A stretch of DNA of 64,000 nucleotides, taken from Vallitalea guaymasensis (GTDB lineage Bacteria; Bacillota; Clostridia; Lachnospirales; Vallitaleaceae). The notes under the pieces are model-generated. The model had not been told where the DNA came from. It was given only the letters and a program-made list of their open reading frames with translations, and ran no database searches. Shown in pieces: positions 8,247-17,713 of this stretch (positions within the stretch are counted from its first letter, which is position 1; every line of letters starts with the position of its first letter). Position numbers and translations under genes: made by a program. Location of the stretch: contig NZ_CP058561.1 of NCBI RefSeq assembly GCF_018141425.1, forward strand, positions 4,898,001 to 4,962,000, given 5' to 3'.

Positions 8247-10016
8247 CTATTTTATATAGTTGTTAAAAGTATCTTCGTTTATTTCTTCACCTGAAAAGGC
8301 TAAGTATTGTTCAGAATATGTTGAATATTCTATGGTTTCTACTTCAGAATAGATCATTAAATCACAAATTATGTAAAAGCGCTGACCTGTAGCAGTTTCA
8401 ATTTTTTCTTTGACTTCAAAAGCCTCATCAATTTCTTCTTTTACCCAATCCGCTTGTTGGAAAAAGTCGATTATTTTTTCTTTAGTATCAAAATAAGGAA
8501 CTAGACCTAAGCCTTGTAACAATTCATCTATATTAGATGCTCTTTTAGTTTGATTAGCTTCATCAGTTATTCCTATATATTTTTTTGCTTCGCCAGTTTC
8601 GATTTTTATTAATCGTCCTTCTAGAAATTCTTCATAAGCTGAAGAGTATCCTTCACCTTTTAGATCTTCTCCATTTTTTAAACGATTTACATAATCATTG
8701 AAAGCTTCTTTTTGATATCCTTCATTCCAGTTAGTAACTATATAGTCATAGTTAGAAGACCCTTTTGTAATGGAGTTATAATCATCTTGAGGAATCCAAC
8801 TTCCATCTATATTGACTTCAGCTCGGTAATGTAGAGCGGTTTCTCCCATAACTAGTCGTACTGCTTCATATGGATAATCTATAATAGATAATCCTTTTTT
8901 AGTAATCCAGTTAGTGAAGTGTTCAAATTCTTTTAATGATAGGCCTTTAGAAGTAGCTTCGTAAAAAGAATTATTAGATACATCACTCGGTTTTACAGTG
9001 GTATTGGTAATTCTTACGTTTAACCCATAATAATCGGCGATAGCAGCATAAATAGTTGCGTAGTGATAGCATATACCGTAGTATTTATTACCATCTTTCA
9101 TATTAGATAGCATATCCATTACAGTATAGGTTTTAGGAAAAGCATAATTCCAACGCATAGAATAAGAAACGTCTGGATAATTTTCAGTACTCGAAGCATA
9201 GATCATGTTATTTATTTGCCATTGCTTTATAGCATCAGCAATTTCAGTCTCAGAACCAGTAAATCCATTAGCACCTAAGAGCTTAATATCTTCAGTAGTT
9301 AATTTGGAAACAGGGCTATTTACAGCATGAATATTAGTGATTGAATTAGTATCTTCTGTAGTTATTCCAATTTCATTTGCTAATTTAACATCTATAGCCC
9401 CTGTATCAATTAACTGATCTGCTAAAGTGTCACTATTATCTTTTATAGATTGTTTTAGGGCATCATAAGATAGTTTAGCCACGTGATCTCTTAAAAAAGT
9501 AGAATTATATAATTCTTGATAAAGATTATTATCAATTAATCCAATTTCTAAACTCTTATCAACTGCTGTAGCCCAAGTAAAATCCTTATTGATTACATAT
9601 CCCAAAGCAGTTAAAGTGAAAGTTAAATAGGATTTTCCTTGCATAAGTAGAGTTGATCCATATTCTGTTGATGAAACACCTCTAGTTAAACCATGATGCC
9701 ATAGATATCCTACATAAGGATCACCCCAAGTAGGAACATCTTTAAATGGATGGGAATATTTTTGAGTTAAAGCTTCATCATTTCCACCTAATAGTCTTAC
9801 GAAAAGAATTCCACCTTCTAATCTGGTGGGAGCTCTATCAAGTTCAAATCCTTGATTGGTACCTACAAATACATTGATTTTTTTTAGAAGTTGGGCTTGA
9901 TTTTCATATTGAGTGTTTACTACTGCAAATGAAGGAAATGTCAATATGAGATTTAGTGCATTAATAAAAAGAAATAAAAAAATAAATATTTTCTTAGATA
10001 CAAGTTTTCTAGTCAT
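8247..10016 (-). CDS. Secreted protein with SLH-like region and transglutaminase-like core
   Basis: This 589-residue protein begins with a signal peptide (basic MTRKLVSKK, hydrophobic core, cleavage near Ala31). Residues about 40-210 resemble S-layer-homology repeats (FKDVPTWGDPYVGYLWHHGLTRG), which would bind it to the cell wall. Residues about 280-420 form a transglutaminase-like papain-fold core. Cys316 is in GICYHYAT, His397 in LHYRAEVNIDG, and an Asp at 411 or 412 in PQDDY, a complete Cys-His-Asp triad. It probably acts on peptides or cell-wall protein outside the cell; the substrate is unknown. AGGAGG lies 10 bases before the ATG. Flanking repeat copies suggest rearrangement around this gene. 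Confidence 0.8.
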   Translation of the reverse strand: MTRKLVSKKIFIFLFLFINALNLILTFPSFAVVNTQYENQAQLLKKINVFVGTNQGFELDRAPTRLEGGILFVRLLGGNDEALTQKYSHPFKDVPTWGDPYVGYLWHHGLTRGVSSTEYGSTLLMQGKSYLTFTLTALGYVINKDFTWATAVDKSLEIGLIDNNLYQELYNSTFLRDHVAKLSYDALKQSIKDNSDTLADQLIDTGAIDVKLANEIGITTEDTNSITNIHAVNSPVSKLTTEDIKLLGANGFTGSETEIADAIKQWQINNMIYASSTENYPDVSYSMRWNYAFPKTYTVMDMLSNMKDGNKYYGICYHYATIYAAIADYYGLNVRITNTTVKPSDVSNNSFYEATSKGLSLKEFEHFTNWITKKGLSIIDYPYEAVRLVMGETALHYRAEVNIDGSWIPQDDYNSITKGSSNYDYIVTNWNEGYQKEAFNDYVNRLKNGEDLKGEGYSSAYEEFLEGRLIKIETGEAKKYIGITDEANQTKRASNIDELLQGLGLVPYFDTKEKIIDFFQQADWVKEEIDEAFEVKEKIETATGQRFYIICDLMIYSEVETIEYSTYSEQYLAFSGEEINEDTFNNYIK

Positions 10017-10696
10017 GGTAATGAACCTCCTATTTTTTTAAATTCCTTTGTCTAAATTGCTTACCTAAATTCCATGTTAAATAGTTACAAAAAAAGATAA
10101 TTCTTTTTGTGAAAAATAGTATGTTTATCTATATTTTATCATTTCCGACATTATTTTACAATGTTTCAATGATAAAAAATAGGAGTTGCTGTCTCATTAA
10201 ATACACTCTCGGCAGAAATCACTTTTCATCCGTAATTCTTTTTAAAGTTAGTGTCTACGGTTATATTCTATCCCACAACGTAAATGATATAGCTCCGCTT
10301 ATTTGTCATAACTCTCTTTTATGCTTCTCTCTAAAAATCTTTTGAATTTGCATCTTGACATATTACCAGATAGCTTAAAATCATATATTTAAGGGGCTTT
10401 GCCACATTTTTTTGTTTTTAGTAATTTGTCAAGGGTTATAAAACTTTACAGAAAAAAAGATAGCCTTATACTATTTCAAGTATAAAATTCTCCTTAAATA
10501 CCTTACCTAAATGACATTGGTTAATATACAGTCTTATTTTTTTGCAATAATCTATGGGTATAATCTATTTTTATGGTTAATGACTTATACTACTAAAATG
10601 AAAATCTTCACATAATTTCACATAATTAATACATATTATCACCAATATTTATTGGTAGAATTAACCTACTAAATTTGTTAAGGGAGGTTTTCGCAA
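10017..10696. other. 680-base intergenic region
   Basis: This holds the divergent promoters of the transglutaminase-like gene and the ABC permease operon, and the repeat at 10354-10433. A 78-codon frame at 10109 lacks a ribosome binding site and looks accidental. Near 10470-10490 a TTATACT/AGTATAA inverted repeat is present. I see nothing else that can be supported. Confidence 0.5.
10354..10433. repeat. MITE-like 80-bp repeat, copy 2
   Basis: The ends are inverted repeats: CTTGACATATTAC (10354-10366) and GTAATTTGTCAAG (10421-10433), 12 of 13 complementary. The right 60 bases match copy 1 at 8181-8234. Copy 1 lacks the left CTTGACA end, so this copy is the more complete one. Confidence 0.5.
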
Positions 10697-12214
10697 GTGT
10701 ATTTTATGAAAAGAGCCTTAAAATACATAAAAAACAAGAAAGGAAAAACTTTGTTGTTAGGTATTATCTTCTTGATAATAGCCAATTTCGTTCTAGCAGG
10801 TTTACTGGTCTATAATGCTACAGTAAAAGCCCAAGAACAGACGAGAGAAAGTATTGGTGCAGAAGTAAAATATATTATTGATAATGAAAGAATTATTGGA
10901 GATTCATCAAAAGGAGTACTCAATAAAGAAGATTCATCAATACTTAAAGCCAGTTTCATGGGTGGAATTGTTACTTCAGAGAAGTTGACAGAGAAAGGTG
11001 GTCCTACTTACACTAATATTATGAAAGTAGTTGATTCAGAGTATGTGGACAGCTATGATATATCAATATCTTTTGAGGCTGATAGCCAACAACTAGAAGC
11101 TTATACCCAAGATACTGGGGGAGCTAATACTTCTAATCATATTTTTGATATTAAGCTATTCAGTGCTGTAGAACCAACTGATTTTAGTAATGGTAATGCA
11201 GAACTTGTGGAAGGTGAATTTCCATCCATAGATAAAATCACTTCTGGTGAGAATGTTGTACTTGTTGAAGAAACAGTAGCTTCCAACAATAATTTGAAAA
11301 TAGGTGATACAATAACTACTACTGTTTCTGTGCTGGATTATGAAGATGTAGAGTTGGAATTAAAAATTGTTGGAATATATAAAACTAATGAAGAAGTGGA
11401 GCAAAGACTAATTGGTAGAGGAGGAGCTTCATTATTACCTCAAAACCGTTTATATGTTCCTTTTAATATCCTCAAATCCATAGGTCTGTCAGATGAAGAG
11501 TTAGATAATCTATTGATTACATCTAATGTTATCAATCTAAAAGATCCTCTATATACTGACGATTATAAATTAGAAGCAGAGAACAAAATAAAATTCAATT
11601 ATGGTAAATTAGATGCTAATGATGCTTTATACAACAGCTTGATGGGACCTATTGAAAAATTAGGTGTAATTGCAAAAATCATGGTCATCATTATTGCTGT
11701 TGCCGGTGCTGCCATAATAGGGTTAATTACTGCGCTTACAGTAAATGAACGTAAAGAAGAAATAGGTATCATGTTAGCTGTAGGCGAAAGTAAAATAAAA
11801 ATAGTGGTGCAGTTTGTTATAGAAGTAACAATAATAGCAATAATAGCATTTTTACTATCTTCATTTACCGGTTCTGTCATTGGAGAAGAAATAAGTTCAG
11901 CAGTATTAGAAAGTGACATCATCGGCGACTCTAGTAATGATAAAGGTTTCATGATGAAACCAGGAAGTCAAATAAGTATAGTTTCTGATAAATCTCCAAA
12001 AATGAAAGATGGTCAATTTAACATAAGCTCTGATAGGATGCAAAAAAATGATAAGCTTTCATTAGAAAATAATAAAGTAGATATAAACTTTGATATAACC
12101 GCTTTAGTACAATTGTTTGGCTTAGGTTTACTTATGTCCATAATAAGTACCATAATACCGTCGCTATATGTTATGCGATTCAATCCAAAACAGATTTTAA
12201 TCAATAGGACTTAA
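10697..12214 (+). CDS. ABC transporter permease, FtsX/MacB-like
   Basis: This 505-residue membrane subunit has the FtsX-like topology. One helix lies at about 20-42, a large extracytoplasmic domain runs to about 325, and three helices follow at about 328-350, 370-395 and 468-490, the first of these before the typical TVNERKEEIGIMLAVGES coupling segment. A Ser/Lys/Asp-rich loop between the last two helices (about 405-460) is longer than usual. A GTG start at 10697 is chosen because AGGGAGG ends 9 bases upstream; the ATG at 10706 would be too far. It is followed after 13 bases by its ATPase. Such MacB-type systems usually do mechanotransmission or export of lipids and peptides rather than import. 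Confidence 0.88.
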   Translation: MYFMKRALKYIKNKKGKTLLLGIIFLIIANFVLAGLLVYNATVKAQEQTRESIGAEVKYIIDNERIIGDSSKGVLNKEDSSILKASFMGGIVTSEKLTEKGGPTYTNIMKVVDSEYVDSYDISISFEADSQQLEAYTQDTGGANTSNHIFDIKLFSAVEPTDFSNGNAELVEGEFPSIDKITSGENVVLVEETVASNNNLKIGDTITTTVSVLDYEDVELELKIVGIYKTNEEVEQRLIGRGGASLLPQNRLYVPFNILKSIGLSDEELDNLLITSNVINLKDPLYTDDYKLEAENKIKFNYGKLDANDALYNSLMGPIEKLGVIAKIMVIIIAVAGAAIIGLITALTVNERKEEIGIMLAVGESKIKIVVQFVIEVTIIAIIAFLLSSFTGSVIGEEISSAVLESDIIGDSSNDKGFMMKPGSQISIVSDKSPKMKDGQFNISSDRMQKNDKLSLENNKVDINFDITALVQLFGLGLLMSIISTIIPSLYVMRFNPKQILINRT

Positions 12215-12227
12215 AGGAGATGAGAGA

Positions 12228-12902
12228 ATGTCCATATTAAGATTAGAAAATATATCTTATGGATATATAGATGGTAATAATAAAAGAATGATTCTAAATA
12301 ATCTTGATTATACTTTTGAAAGAGGAAAATTTTATTCTATACTAGGACCATCAGGAAGCGGGAAAACAACTTTACTGGCGATTGCAGGTGGATTAGAGAA
12401 AGCACAAGAAGGAAATGTCTATTTTGAAGGCAAAAATGTCAATGATATAGGACTTGGAAAATACAGAAGAAATAATCTATCTTTTGTATTCCAACAGTTC
12501 AATCTTATTCCATATCTTACAGCTGTTGAAAATGTAGTCAATGTAATGGAAATAACCAATAATCAGGTTCCAAAACCTCATTATACCACTGCGCTGAATT
12601 TACTTGACCAATTTGGCATAGTTAAGACAAAAGCTGAAAGAAGTATCTATAAGCTATCTGGTGGAGAACAACAACGTGTTGCAATAGCCAGAGGTCTTGC
12701 AACTAATGTTGACTTAATAATGGCTGATGAACCTACTGGTAATCTGGATACTGCTACGGAACAAGAGATAATCAAGATATTGAGGATGTTAGCAAAAGAA
12801 TATAATAAATGTGTTATTGTTGTTACTCATTCTGATAGTATAGCAGGTCTTAGTGATATTCAGTTAAAGTTAGTAGAAGGTAAGCTTACTGAAAGGATGT
12901 AG
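12228..12902 (+). CDS. ABC transporter ATP-binding protein, MacB/LolD type
   Basis: This 224-residue ATPase partners the preceding permease. Walker A is GPSGSGKT (40-47), the Q-loop is VFQQFNL, the signature is [16 protein letters not shown] (143-158), Walker B is [12 protein letters not shown] (about 163-174), and the switch His is in VVVTHS. The length and the GGEQQR signature fit the MacB/LolD group. AAAGGAGATG precedes the ATG. The PASTA-like gene starts 3 bases after the stop, so all three genes form one operon. Confidence 0.93.
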   Translation: MSILRLENISYGYIDGNNKRMILNNLDYTFERGKFYSILGPSGSGKTTLLAIAGGLEKAQEGNVYFEGKNVNDIGLGKYRRNNLSFVFQQFNLIPYLTAVENVVNVMEITNNQVPKPHYTTALNLLDQFGIVKTKAERSIYKLSGGEQQRVAIARGLATNVDLIMADEPTGNLDTATEQEIIKILRMLAKEYNKCVIVVTHSDSIAGLSDIQLKLVEGKLTERM

Positions 12903-12905
12903 CAC

Positions 12906-15302
12906 ATGGATAGTAATAAAAACAAGGATATATTCAAAGACGGATTCAATTTCAATCTAGATGAAGAAAAGAAACCAGAAACTAATGAAGAGGTTCATAA
13001 TAAAGAAATTCATGAGGAAGAAATAGATAATGAAGCTAAGATAGACAATGATACTATAAAAGAAGTAGTTAATATTGAAGACGATAAAAGTAAAAGCAAT
13101 TTTCTATCTAATCTTAACGAGACTAAGAATGCTAGTTTTGAACAAGAACAATTTACATACCAGAAAACAAGTAATTATAAGAAGTGGATTATCCAAATAA
13201 TAATACTAGCAATTGCTGTAATAAGTATATATTTCATAGTAAACAGAAAAACAATTTTGATAGATTTTTCTAATATGCTCTATGAAGATGCAGTAGCATG
13301 GGCTAATGATAGAAACATTATACTTACTTATGAAGAAGAATACAGCAATGAAATACAAGAAGATTATATTATATCCCAGAATATAGAACCAGGAGAAAAG
13401 ATAGGGAAAGATTCAACTGTAAAATTATCCATTTCAAAAGGGAAAGATCCTTATGAAAAGATTGTAGTTCCAGATTTTGATACTAGCTGGTCCAAAACAA
13501 GTATTGAAAATTGGGTAGAGCAGAATGGTATTATTAATTATAAATTCAATAATATTGAAAGTGAAGATGTGCCATCTAATTATCTGATATCATATGAGTT
13601 GATAGGTGCTACCAATGACACCTTCGTCAGGAGTTCGGAAGTAGAATTTGCTATTAGTTATACAGAGACCTTTGATACAGTAGTCGTGCCGGATTTTATT
13701 AATGAAACTATGATTGATGTAGATATATGGGCAAAAAATAATGATATTGAATATACTTATACATACGAGAAAAGTTCCTTATATGATGAAGATATTATAA
13801 TCAATCAAAGTGTTAAGTCTGGAGAAGAGATGGATGTTAATGAGGTATTTTCATTTGTCATATCAACTGGAGATGAAAATGATACAATAATAATGGAAAA
13901 TTTCTTGAACAGAACTATTATTGATGCTGACATATGGGCTAAAAATAATCGGATAAGATATACTTATTCTTTCGAATATAGCGATATATATCCAGAAGAT
14001 AGCATTTCATACCAAAGCATAAAAGCGGATGAGGAAATAAAAGAAGGATATACAGTAAGTTTCATCGTTTCAAAAGGTACTGAAGATGAAGAGGAAGAAA
14101 CCATAGTTATGGATAATTTCCTTAATAGGGCATTACTTGATGTAGATATATGGGCTAAGAGCAATGGAATAGACTATAATTATACTTATGAATATAATTC
14201 CATTTATGAAAAGGATAAAATAATGTATCAGAGTATTCCTGATGGAGATGAATTAGTAGGTGATGAGGTACTGAATTTTATCGTTTCTAAAGGGGAAGAG
14301 ATAGTTGTTCCAGATTTCAGTGAATTAACGGTAACTGAAGCAGAAGAATATGATGATGATTCAATAGAAGTTAAAGTCATAGAGAAATATGTTAAGGGCA
14401 CTAGAGAAGGAGAATTCTTATCTCAATCAATCGGGGCAGAAGAAGTAGTTGAAGAAGGAATGGAGATAAGGGTAGAATATTCTCTAGGAGATAGAATAAC
14501 TGTACCTAGCTTCATAGATGAATTGAAGCAGGAGCTAGAAGAATGGATTGAAGAAGCTAATGATAATGGGGCAAATATTGATTTGATTGTTAATGAACAA
14601 GCAGGTACAGGATTAGAATATGGAAAGATAATAACCCAAAATATTTATAATGATGATATAGACCTGTCTTCTGATATAGAAATTACAATATCATCAGGAT
14701 TAACAGTTCCATCCTTTATGAATATGAGTAAGAGCGAAGCAAATAACTATTCACAAACAAGTGACCTTAATGTAGAGGTTGTAGAAATGTATCAACAGGG
14801 AACTAGTGCAGGAAAATTCCTTTCACAATCAATTGAAACAGGAACTAAAGTCAATAAAGGCACGTATGTCACAGTTTATTATTCTTTGGGAGATACCTTG
14901 AACATACCTAAATTTGTTGATAGACCAGTTACTGAACTGCAACAATGGGTTGATGAACAAAATAGTAAAGGTGCTCAGTTAACAATAACCAAAACTGAAT
15001 TACATATTCAAGACCTAGATTATGGATTGATTTTTTCTCAAAATATATATAATCAGACTAATGCAGATTTGGATACTGATATTGAGGTTGTAGTTTCTCT
15101 AGGAGAACTATATAGTGTGATTGATTTCTCGGAATACTCAGTTAGTGAAATAGAAGATATTGCTGAAGAGAATGACTTGACAATCATTTTTGAAACTGTT
15201 GAAGATTCATTATATAGCAGTGGCAAGGTTATTAGTCAAGAGCCAGAAAGTGGAGAATTAATTAGTAAGAAAGATTTTATTAAAATTAGAGTTGCTGAAT
15301 AA
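12906..15302 (+). CDS. Membrane protein with about ten extracellular PASTA-like repeats
   Basis: This 798-residue protein has an acidic, low-complexity cytoplasmic N-terminus (1-93), one membrane helix (about 94-113) and then only repeats of about 65-75 residues. Each repeat starts with a VVPDF-like strand, has a helix such as DVDIWAKNNDI, then a Q-S/N-I segment, and ends with IVSKG or YSLGD. This is the PASTA fold, known for binding peptidoglycan or muropeptides in PknB/PrkC kinases and some PBPs. No kinase or transpeptidase domain is present. Repeats 3 to 5 are the most alike, pointing to recent duplication. It is translationally coupled to the ABC ATPase, so it probably works with that transporter at the wall. 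Confidence 0.85.
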   Translation: MDSNKNKDIFKDGFNFNLDEEKKPETNEEVHNKEIHEEEIDNEAKIDNDTIKEVVNIEDDKSKSNFLSNLNETKNASFEQEQFTYQKTSNYKKWIIQIIILAIAVISIYFIVNRKTILIDFSNMLYEDAVAWANDRNIILTYEEEYSNEIQEDYIISQNIEPGEKIGKDSTVKLSISKGKDPYEKIVVPDFDTSWSKTSIENWVEQNGIINYKFNNIESEDVPSNYLISYELIGATNDTFVRSSEVEFAISYTETFDTVVVPDFINETMIDVDIWAKNNDIEYTYTYEKSSLYDEDIIINQSVKSGEEMDVNEVFSFVISTGDENDTIIMENFLNRTIIDADIWAKNNRIRYTYSFEYSDIYPEDSISYQSIKADEEIKEGYTVSFIVSKGTEDEEEETIVMDNFLNRALLDVDIWAKSNGIDYNYTYEYNSIYEKDKIMYQSIPDGDELVGDEVLNFIVSKGEEIVVPDFSELTVTEAEEYDDDSIEVKVIEKYVKGTREGEFLSQSIGAEEVVEEGMEIRVEYSLGDRITVPSFIDELKQELEEWIEEANDNGANIDLIVNEQAGTGLEYGKIITQNIYNDDIDLSSDIEITISSGLTVPSFMNMSKSEANNYSQTSDLNVEVVEMYQQGTSAGKFLSQSIETGTKVNKGTYVTVYYSLGDTLNIPKFVDRPVTELQQWVDEQNSKGAQLTITKTELHIQDLDYGLIFSQNIYNQTNADLDTDIEVVVSLGELYSVIDFSEYSVSEIEDIAEENDLTIIFETVEDSLYSSGKVISQEPESGELISKKDFIKIRVAE

Positions 15303-15306
15303 TACT

Positions 15307-15330
15307 ATAGAGGAGCCTCATGGGTTCCTC
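15307..15330. terminator. Bidirectional terminator between convergent genes
   Basis: ATAGAGGAGCC pairs with GGTTCCTCTAT across a short TCATG loop, with one mismatch-prone position. It lies between the PASTA gene and the convergent aminotransferase gene. T tracts on both sides are modest. Confidence 0.65.
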
Positions 15331-15341
15331 TATTCTATATT

Positions 15342-16703
15342 TTAATATCTCGCAGAACTGGAAATTTTATGATGTTTAGAAGGGTATTTTTTTAAGTAAT
15401 ATGATTTGTTTTTTACTATTTTTTCTAGGAGTTCTATCAATATGTCAACTTCTGAATAATCATTATACAGACCGAAGCTTATTCTAACCATCCCAGGACG
15501 TGGATAACGGGGATTTCTTTTCAGTTCATTGATATCATTTTTGGTTAGGTACAATAATTTTTGTACATAAGGCTGAGCACAGAAACAACCGCTTCTTACG
15601 CTTATACCTGCTTCTTTTGATAAAATATTAGCTACCACAGAATGATGCAGTCCTTTTATATTGAAAGTAATTATACCTATTCTATTGTCACAATCATTTT
15701 CATTACCATATATGATAATGTCTTTAATTCTGTTTAATTTATTTAATGTATATTCAGTCAGGTTCAATTCCATGTTTTCTATGTTGTGCATACCTAACTT
15801 ATTCATTTCCATTAATGAAGCATTCAGAGCAACTACTCCCATGATATTAGGGGTTCCTGCTTCCTCTTTATATGGTACATCATCCCACATAACACTTTTT
15901 GGTGTAACTATTTTTACAGTCCCACCACCAACTTGGGTAGGTGAACCATACTTGAAAACATTCTTAGGACCTATAAGGACACCTGTACCAAAAGGTGCAT
16001 ATATTTTATGACCAGAGAAAACCAGATAGTCAATATGGTCATTTGAATAAGATGGTTTCATGTCTATAGGTGAATGAGGAATAAGCTGTGCGCCGTCAAT
16101 AAGGATTTTGGCTCCGTACCTATGTGCCAGCTTTGCAAATGCATGAATATCAGTTTTGTATCCAGTAACATTAGAAGCACCAGAAATGGTTACTAACCTA
16201 ACTTTACCATTATACTTTTTTAGCTTTTGTTCACAGTCTTCTAGAGATAGATTTCCTTTATTGTCCAAATTAATATAGTCCATGTTGAAATTTTTTCTCC
16301 ATGGCAGATCATTGGAATGATGTTCCATGAATGAGGATAATATTATCCCATTATGAATGACTTGTGATAATTTATTGGAAACTTTATTAATCGCTTCAGT
16401 AGTATTCTTAACAAATATGACTGTAGAATAGTCCCTATCCATGTTAACAAAATCAGCTACAGTTTTTCTTGTAGCATCGTATATCTCTGATGATAGATTA
16501 GATTTATAGCCGGTTCCACGATGTATAGATGAATACCATGGGGCAAAATCATTTACCGCTTTCATAACAGATGTCAATGGTGGTGTAGTTGCAGCATTAT
16601 CAAAGTTAATTTCTTTGGTGTATTTACCGTTAGATAAAGGAATTGATACGTCAGTACCTACTACAAGATATTTATAATTTGGTTGAGAAGAGTAGTAATG
16701 CAT
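15342..16703 (-). CDS. Class V aminotransferase, cysteine-desulfurase-like
   Basis: This PLP-dependent enzyme is of the SufS/CsdA-like fold. FDNAATTPPL marks the N-terminal domain, and MEHHSNDLPWR holds the His that stacks on PLP. Asp203 is in LIDGAQLIPH, and the Schiff-base Lys233 is in SGHKIYAPFGTG. SVRSGCFCAQP near the C-terminus carries two Cys where desulfurases have their active-site Cys. It may release sulfur from cysteine, but no isc or suf partners are nearby, so a different small-molecule role is possible. The ATG at 16703 is preferred: GAGGTGG lies 5 bases before it, and the upstream ATG at 16718 overlaps that site. A long hairpin sits just upstream. Confidence 0.82.
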   Translation of the reverse strand: MHYYSSQPNYKYLVVGTDVSIPLSNGKYTKEINFDNAATTPPLTSVMKAVNDFAPWYSSIHRGTGYKSNLSSEIYDATRKTVADFVNMDRDYSTVIFVKNTTEAINKVSNKLSQVIHNGIILSSFMEHHSNDLPWRKNFNMDYINLDNKGNLSLEDCEQKLKKYNGKVRLVTISGASNVTGYKTDIHAFAKLAHRYGAKILIDGAQLIPHSPIDMKPSYSNDHIDYLVFSGHKIYAPFGTGVLIGPKNVFKYGSPTQVGGGTVKIVTPKSVMWDDVPYKEEAGTPNIMGVVALNASLMEMNKLGMHNIENMELNLTEYTLNKLNRIKDIIIYGNENDCDNRIGIITFNIKGLHHSVVANILSKEAGISVRSGCFCAQPYVQKLLYLTKNDINELKRNPRYPRPGMVRISFGLYNDYSEVDILIELLEKIVKNKSYYLKKYPSKHHKISSSARY

Positions 16704-16728
16704 AAAAATCCACCTCATTTATCTATTA

Positions 16729-16769
16729 CTTCAATCCGCGATAGAGTCTATCCCTATCACGGATTGAAG
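16729..16769. promoter_or_regulatory. Long inverted repeat upstream of the aminotransferase gene
   Basis: CTTCAATCCG (16729-16738) and CGGATTGAAG (16760-16769) pair, and inside them GATAG pairs with CTATC across one mismatch, giving a 16-position stem with a 9-base loop. It ends 25 bases before the aminotransferase start codon, so it is either an operator or a 5' UTR hairpin. No T tract follows on either strand. Confidence 0.6.
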
Positions 16770-16977
16770 ATCTATAAAAATATCAATGATTAACTATATT
16801 AAAGCTAATCATTAATAATCAAAATAATATCTATGTTAGATAGTAAAAACCTTTTTTAATATAATATGCCATCTATTTGAATACGTGAAGAAAATGTAAA
16901 CCTACTTAGTTTTTGCATGGTAAGTTATAACATATTATTGGTGGAAATAGTAAATACTACTGTAGGAGGTGGTAAGT

Positions 16978-17682
16978 TTGAATGAGAGTATTGTAGTCAT
17001 TGTAAGAGGTGTAATAGGTTTCTTTTCATTGTTGATCTTTACACGTTTACTGGGAAAACAACAAGTCAGTCAATTAACACTGTTTGAATATATTTTAGGA
17101 ATAACTATTGGGTCAATGGCATCTACACTTACTACTGATTTAAGTTCTGCTGCATGGCCCCATTGGGTAGGATTGGTAGTATGGGCAACACTTGTATATT
17201 TAGTTCAAGTACTTACATTAAAATTTCCTGTTATTTCAGAATATATTAATGGAAAACCTAGGGTATTGATAGCGAATGGAAAAATATTAGAAAAAAACTT
17301 GAAAAAATTACGATATAATCTCTTTGAATTGTTGGAACAGCTAAGGATGAATAACATCTTTGATATTAACCAAGTTGAGTTTGCAGTACTAGAAACCAAT
17401 GGTAAATTAACAGTGTTAAAAAAATCTCAATTTCAATCTTTGACTCCAAAAGATATGAATTTATCAACAGATTATATGGGACTTAGCACGGAACTAATCT
17501 ACAATGGTGTGGTCATGGAGCATAATCTTGAAAAGATAGATTTAGATGAGAAATGGCTTGATAGTCAATTGAAGACTAGAGGAATCAAAAATCCACTGGA
17601 AGTCTATTTGGCAGTTATTAATACTTCAGGTGAGTTATATATTGATTTATATAAAGATCATATGGATGACAAATCTTTGTAA
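16978..17682 (+). CDS. DUF421-family membrane protein (YetF/YkjA-like)
   Basis: Three N-terminal membrane helices (about residues 5-25, 30-50 and 60-80) carry the family sequence RLLGKQQVSQLTLFEYILGI. A cytoplasmic domain follows with the characteristic PRVLIANGKI and NIFDINQVEFAVLETNGKL segments. The family is widespread in spore formers and its molecular role is not settled. The start is the TTG at 16978: AGGAGG (16964-16969) lies 8 bases upstream, while the GTG at 16969 overlaps that site. A DUF4363 gene follows, a common pairing in Clostridia and Bacilli. Confidence 0.88.
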   Translation: MNESIVVIVRGVIGFFSLLIFTRLLGKQQVSQLTLFEYILGITIGSMASTLTTDLSSAAWPHWVGLVVWATLVYLVQVLTLKFPVISEYINGKPRVLIANGKILEKNLKKLRYNLFELLEQLRMNNIFDINQVEFAVLETNGKLTVLKKSQFQSLTPKDMNLSTDYMGLSTELIYNGVVMEHNLEKIDLDEKWLDSQLKTRGIKNPLEVYLAVINTSGELYIDLYKDHMDDKSL

Positions 17683-17713
17683 AATGGTTATAATGGAAAG
17701 GAAAGTTCACAAA

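Noticed and set aside
10109..10345. 78-codon open frame upstream of the ABC permease operon
   Set aside because: It has a GTG start without a ribosome binding site, unnatural composition for a protein, and it lies in a region of repeats and promoters.
13690..14300. Regularly spaced repeats as a CRISPR array
   Set aside because: The spacing is about 200 bases, the repeats are in frame inside a PASTA protein, and there are no spacers of uniform short length.
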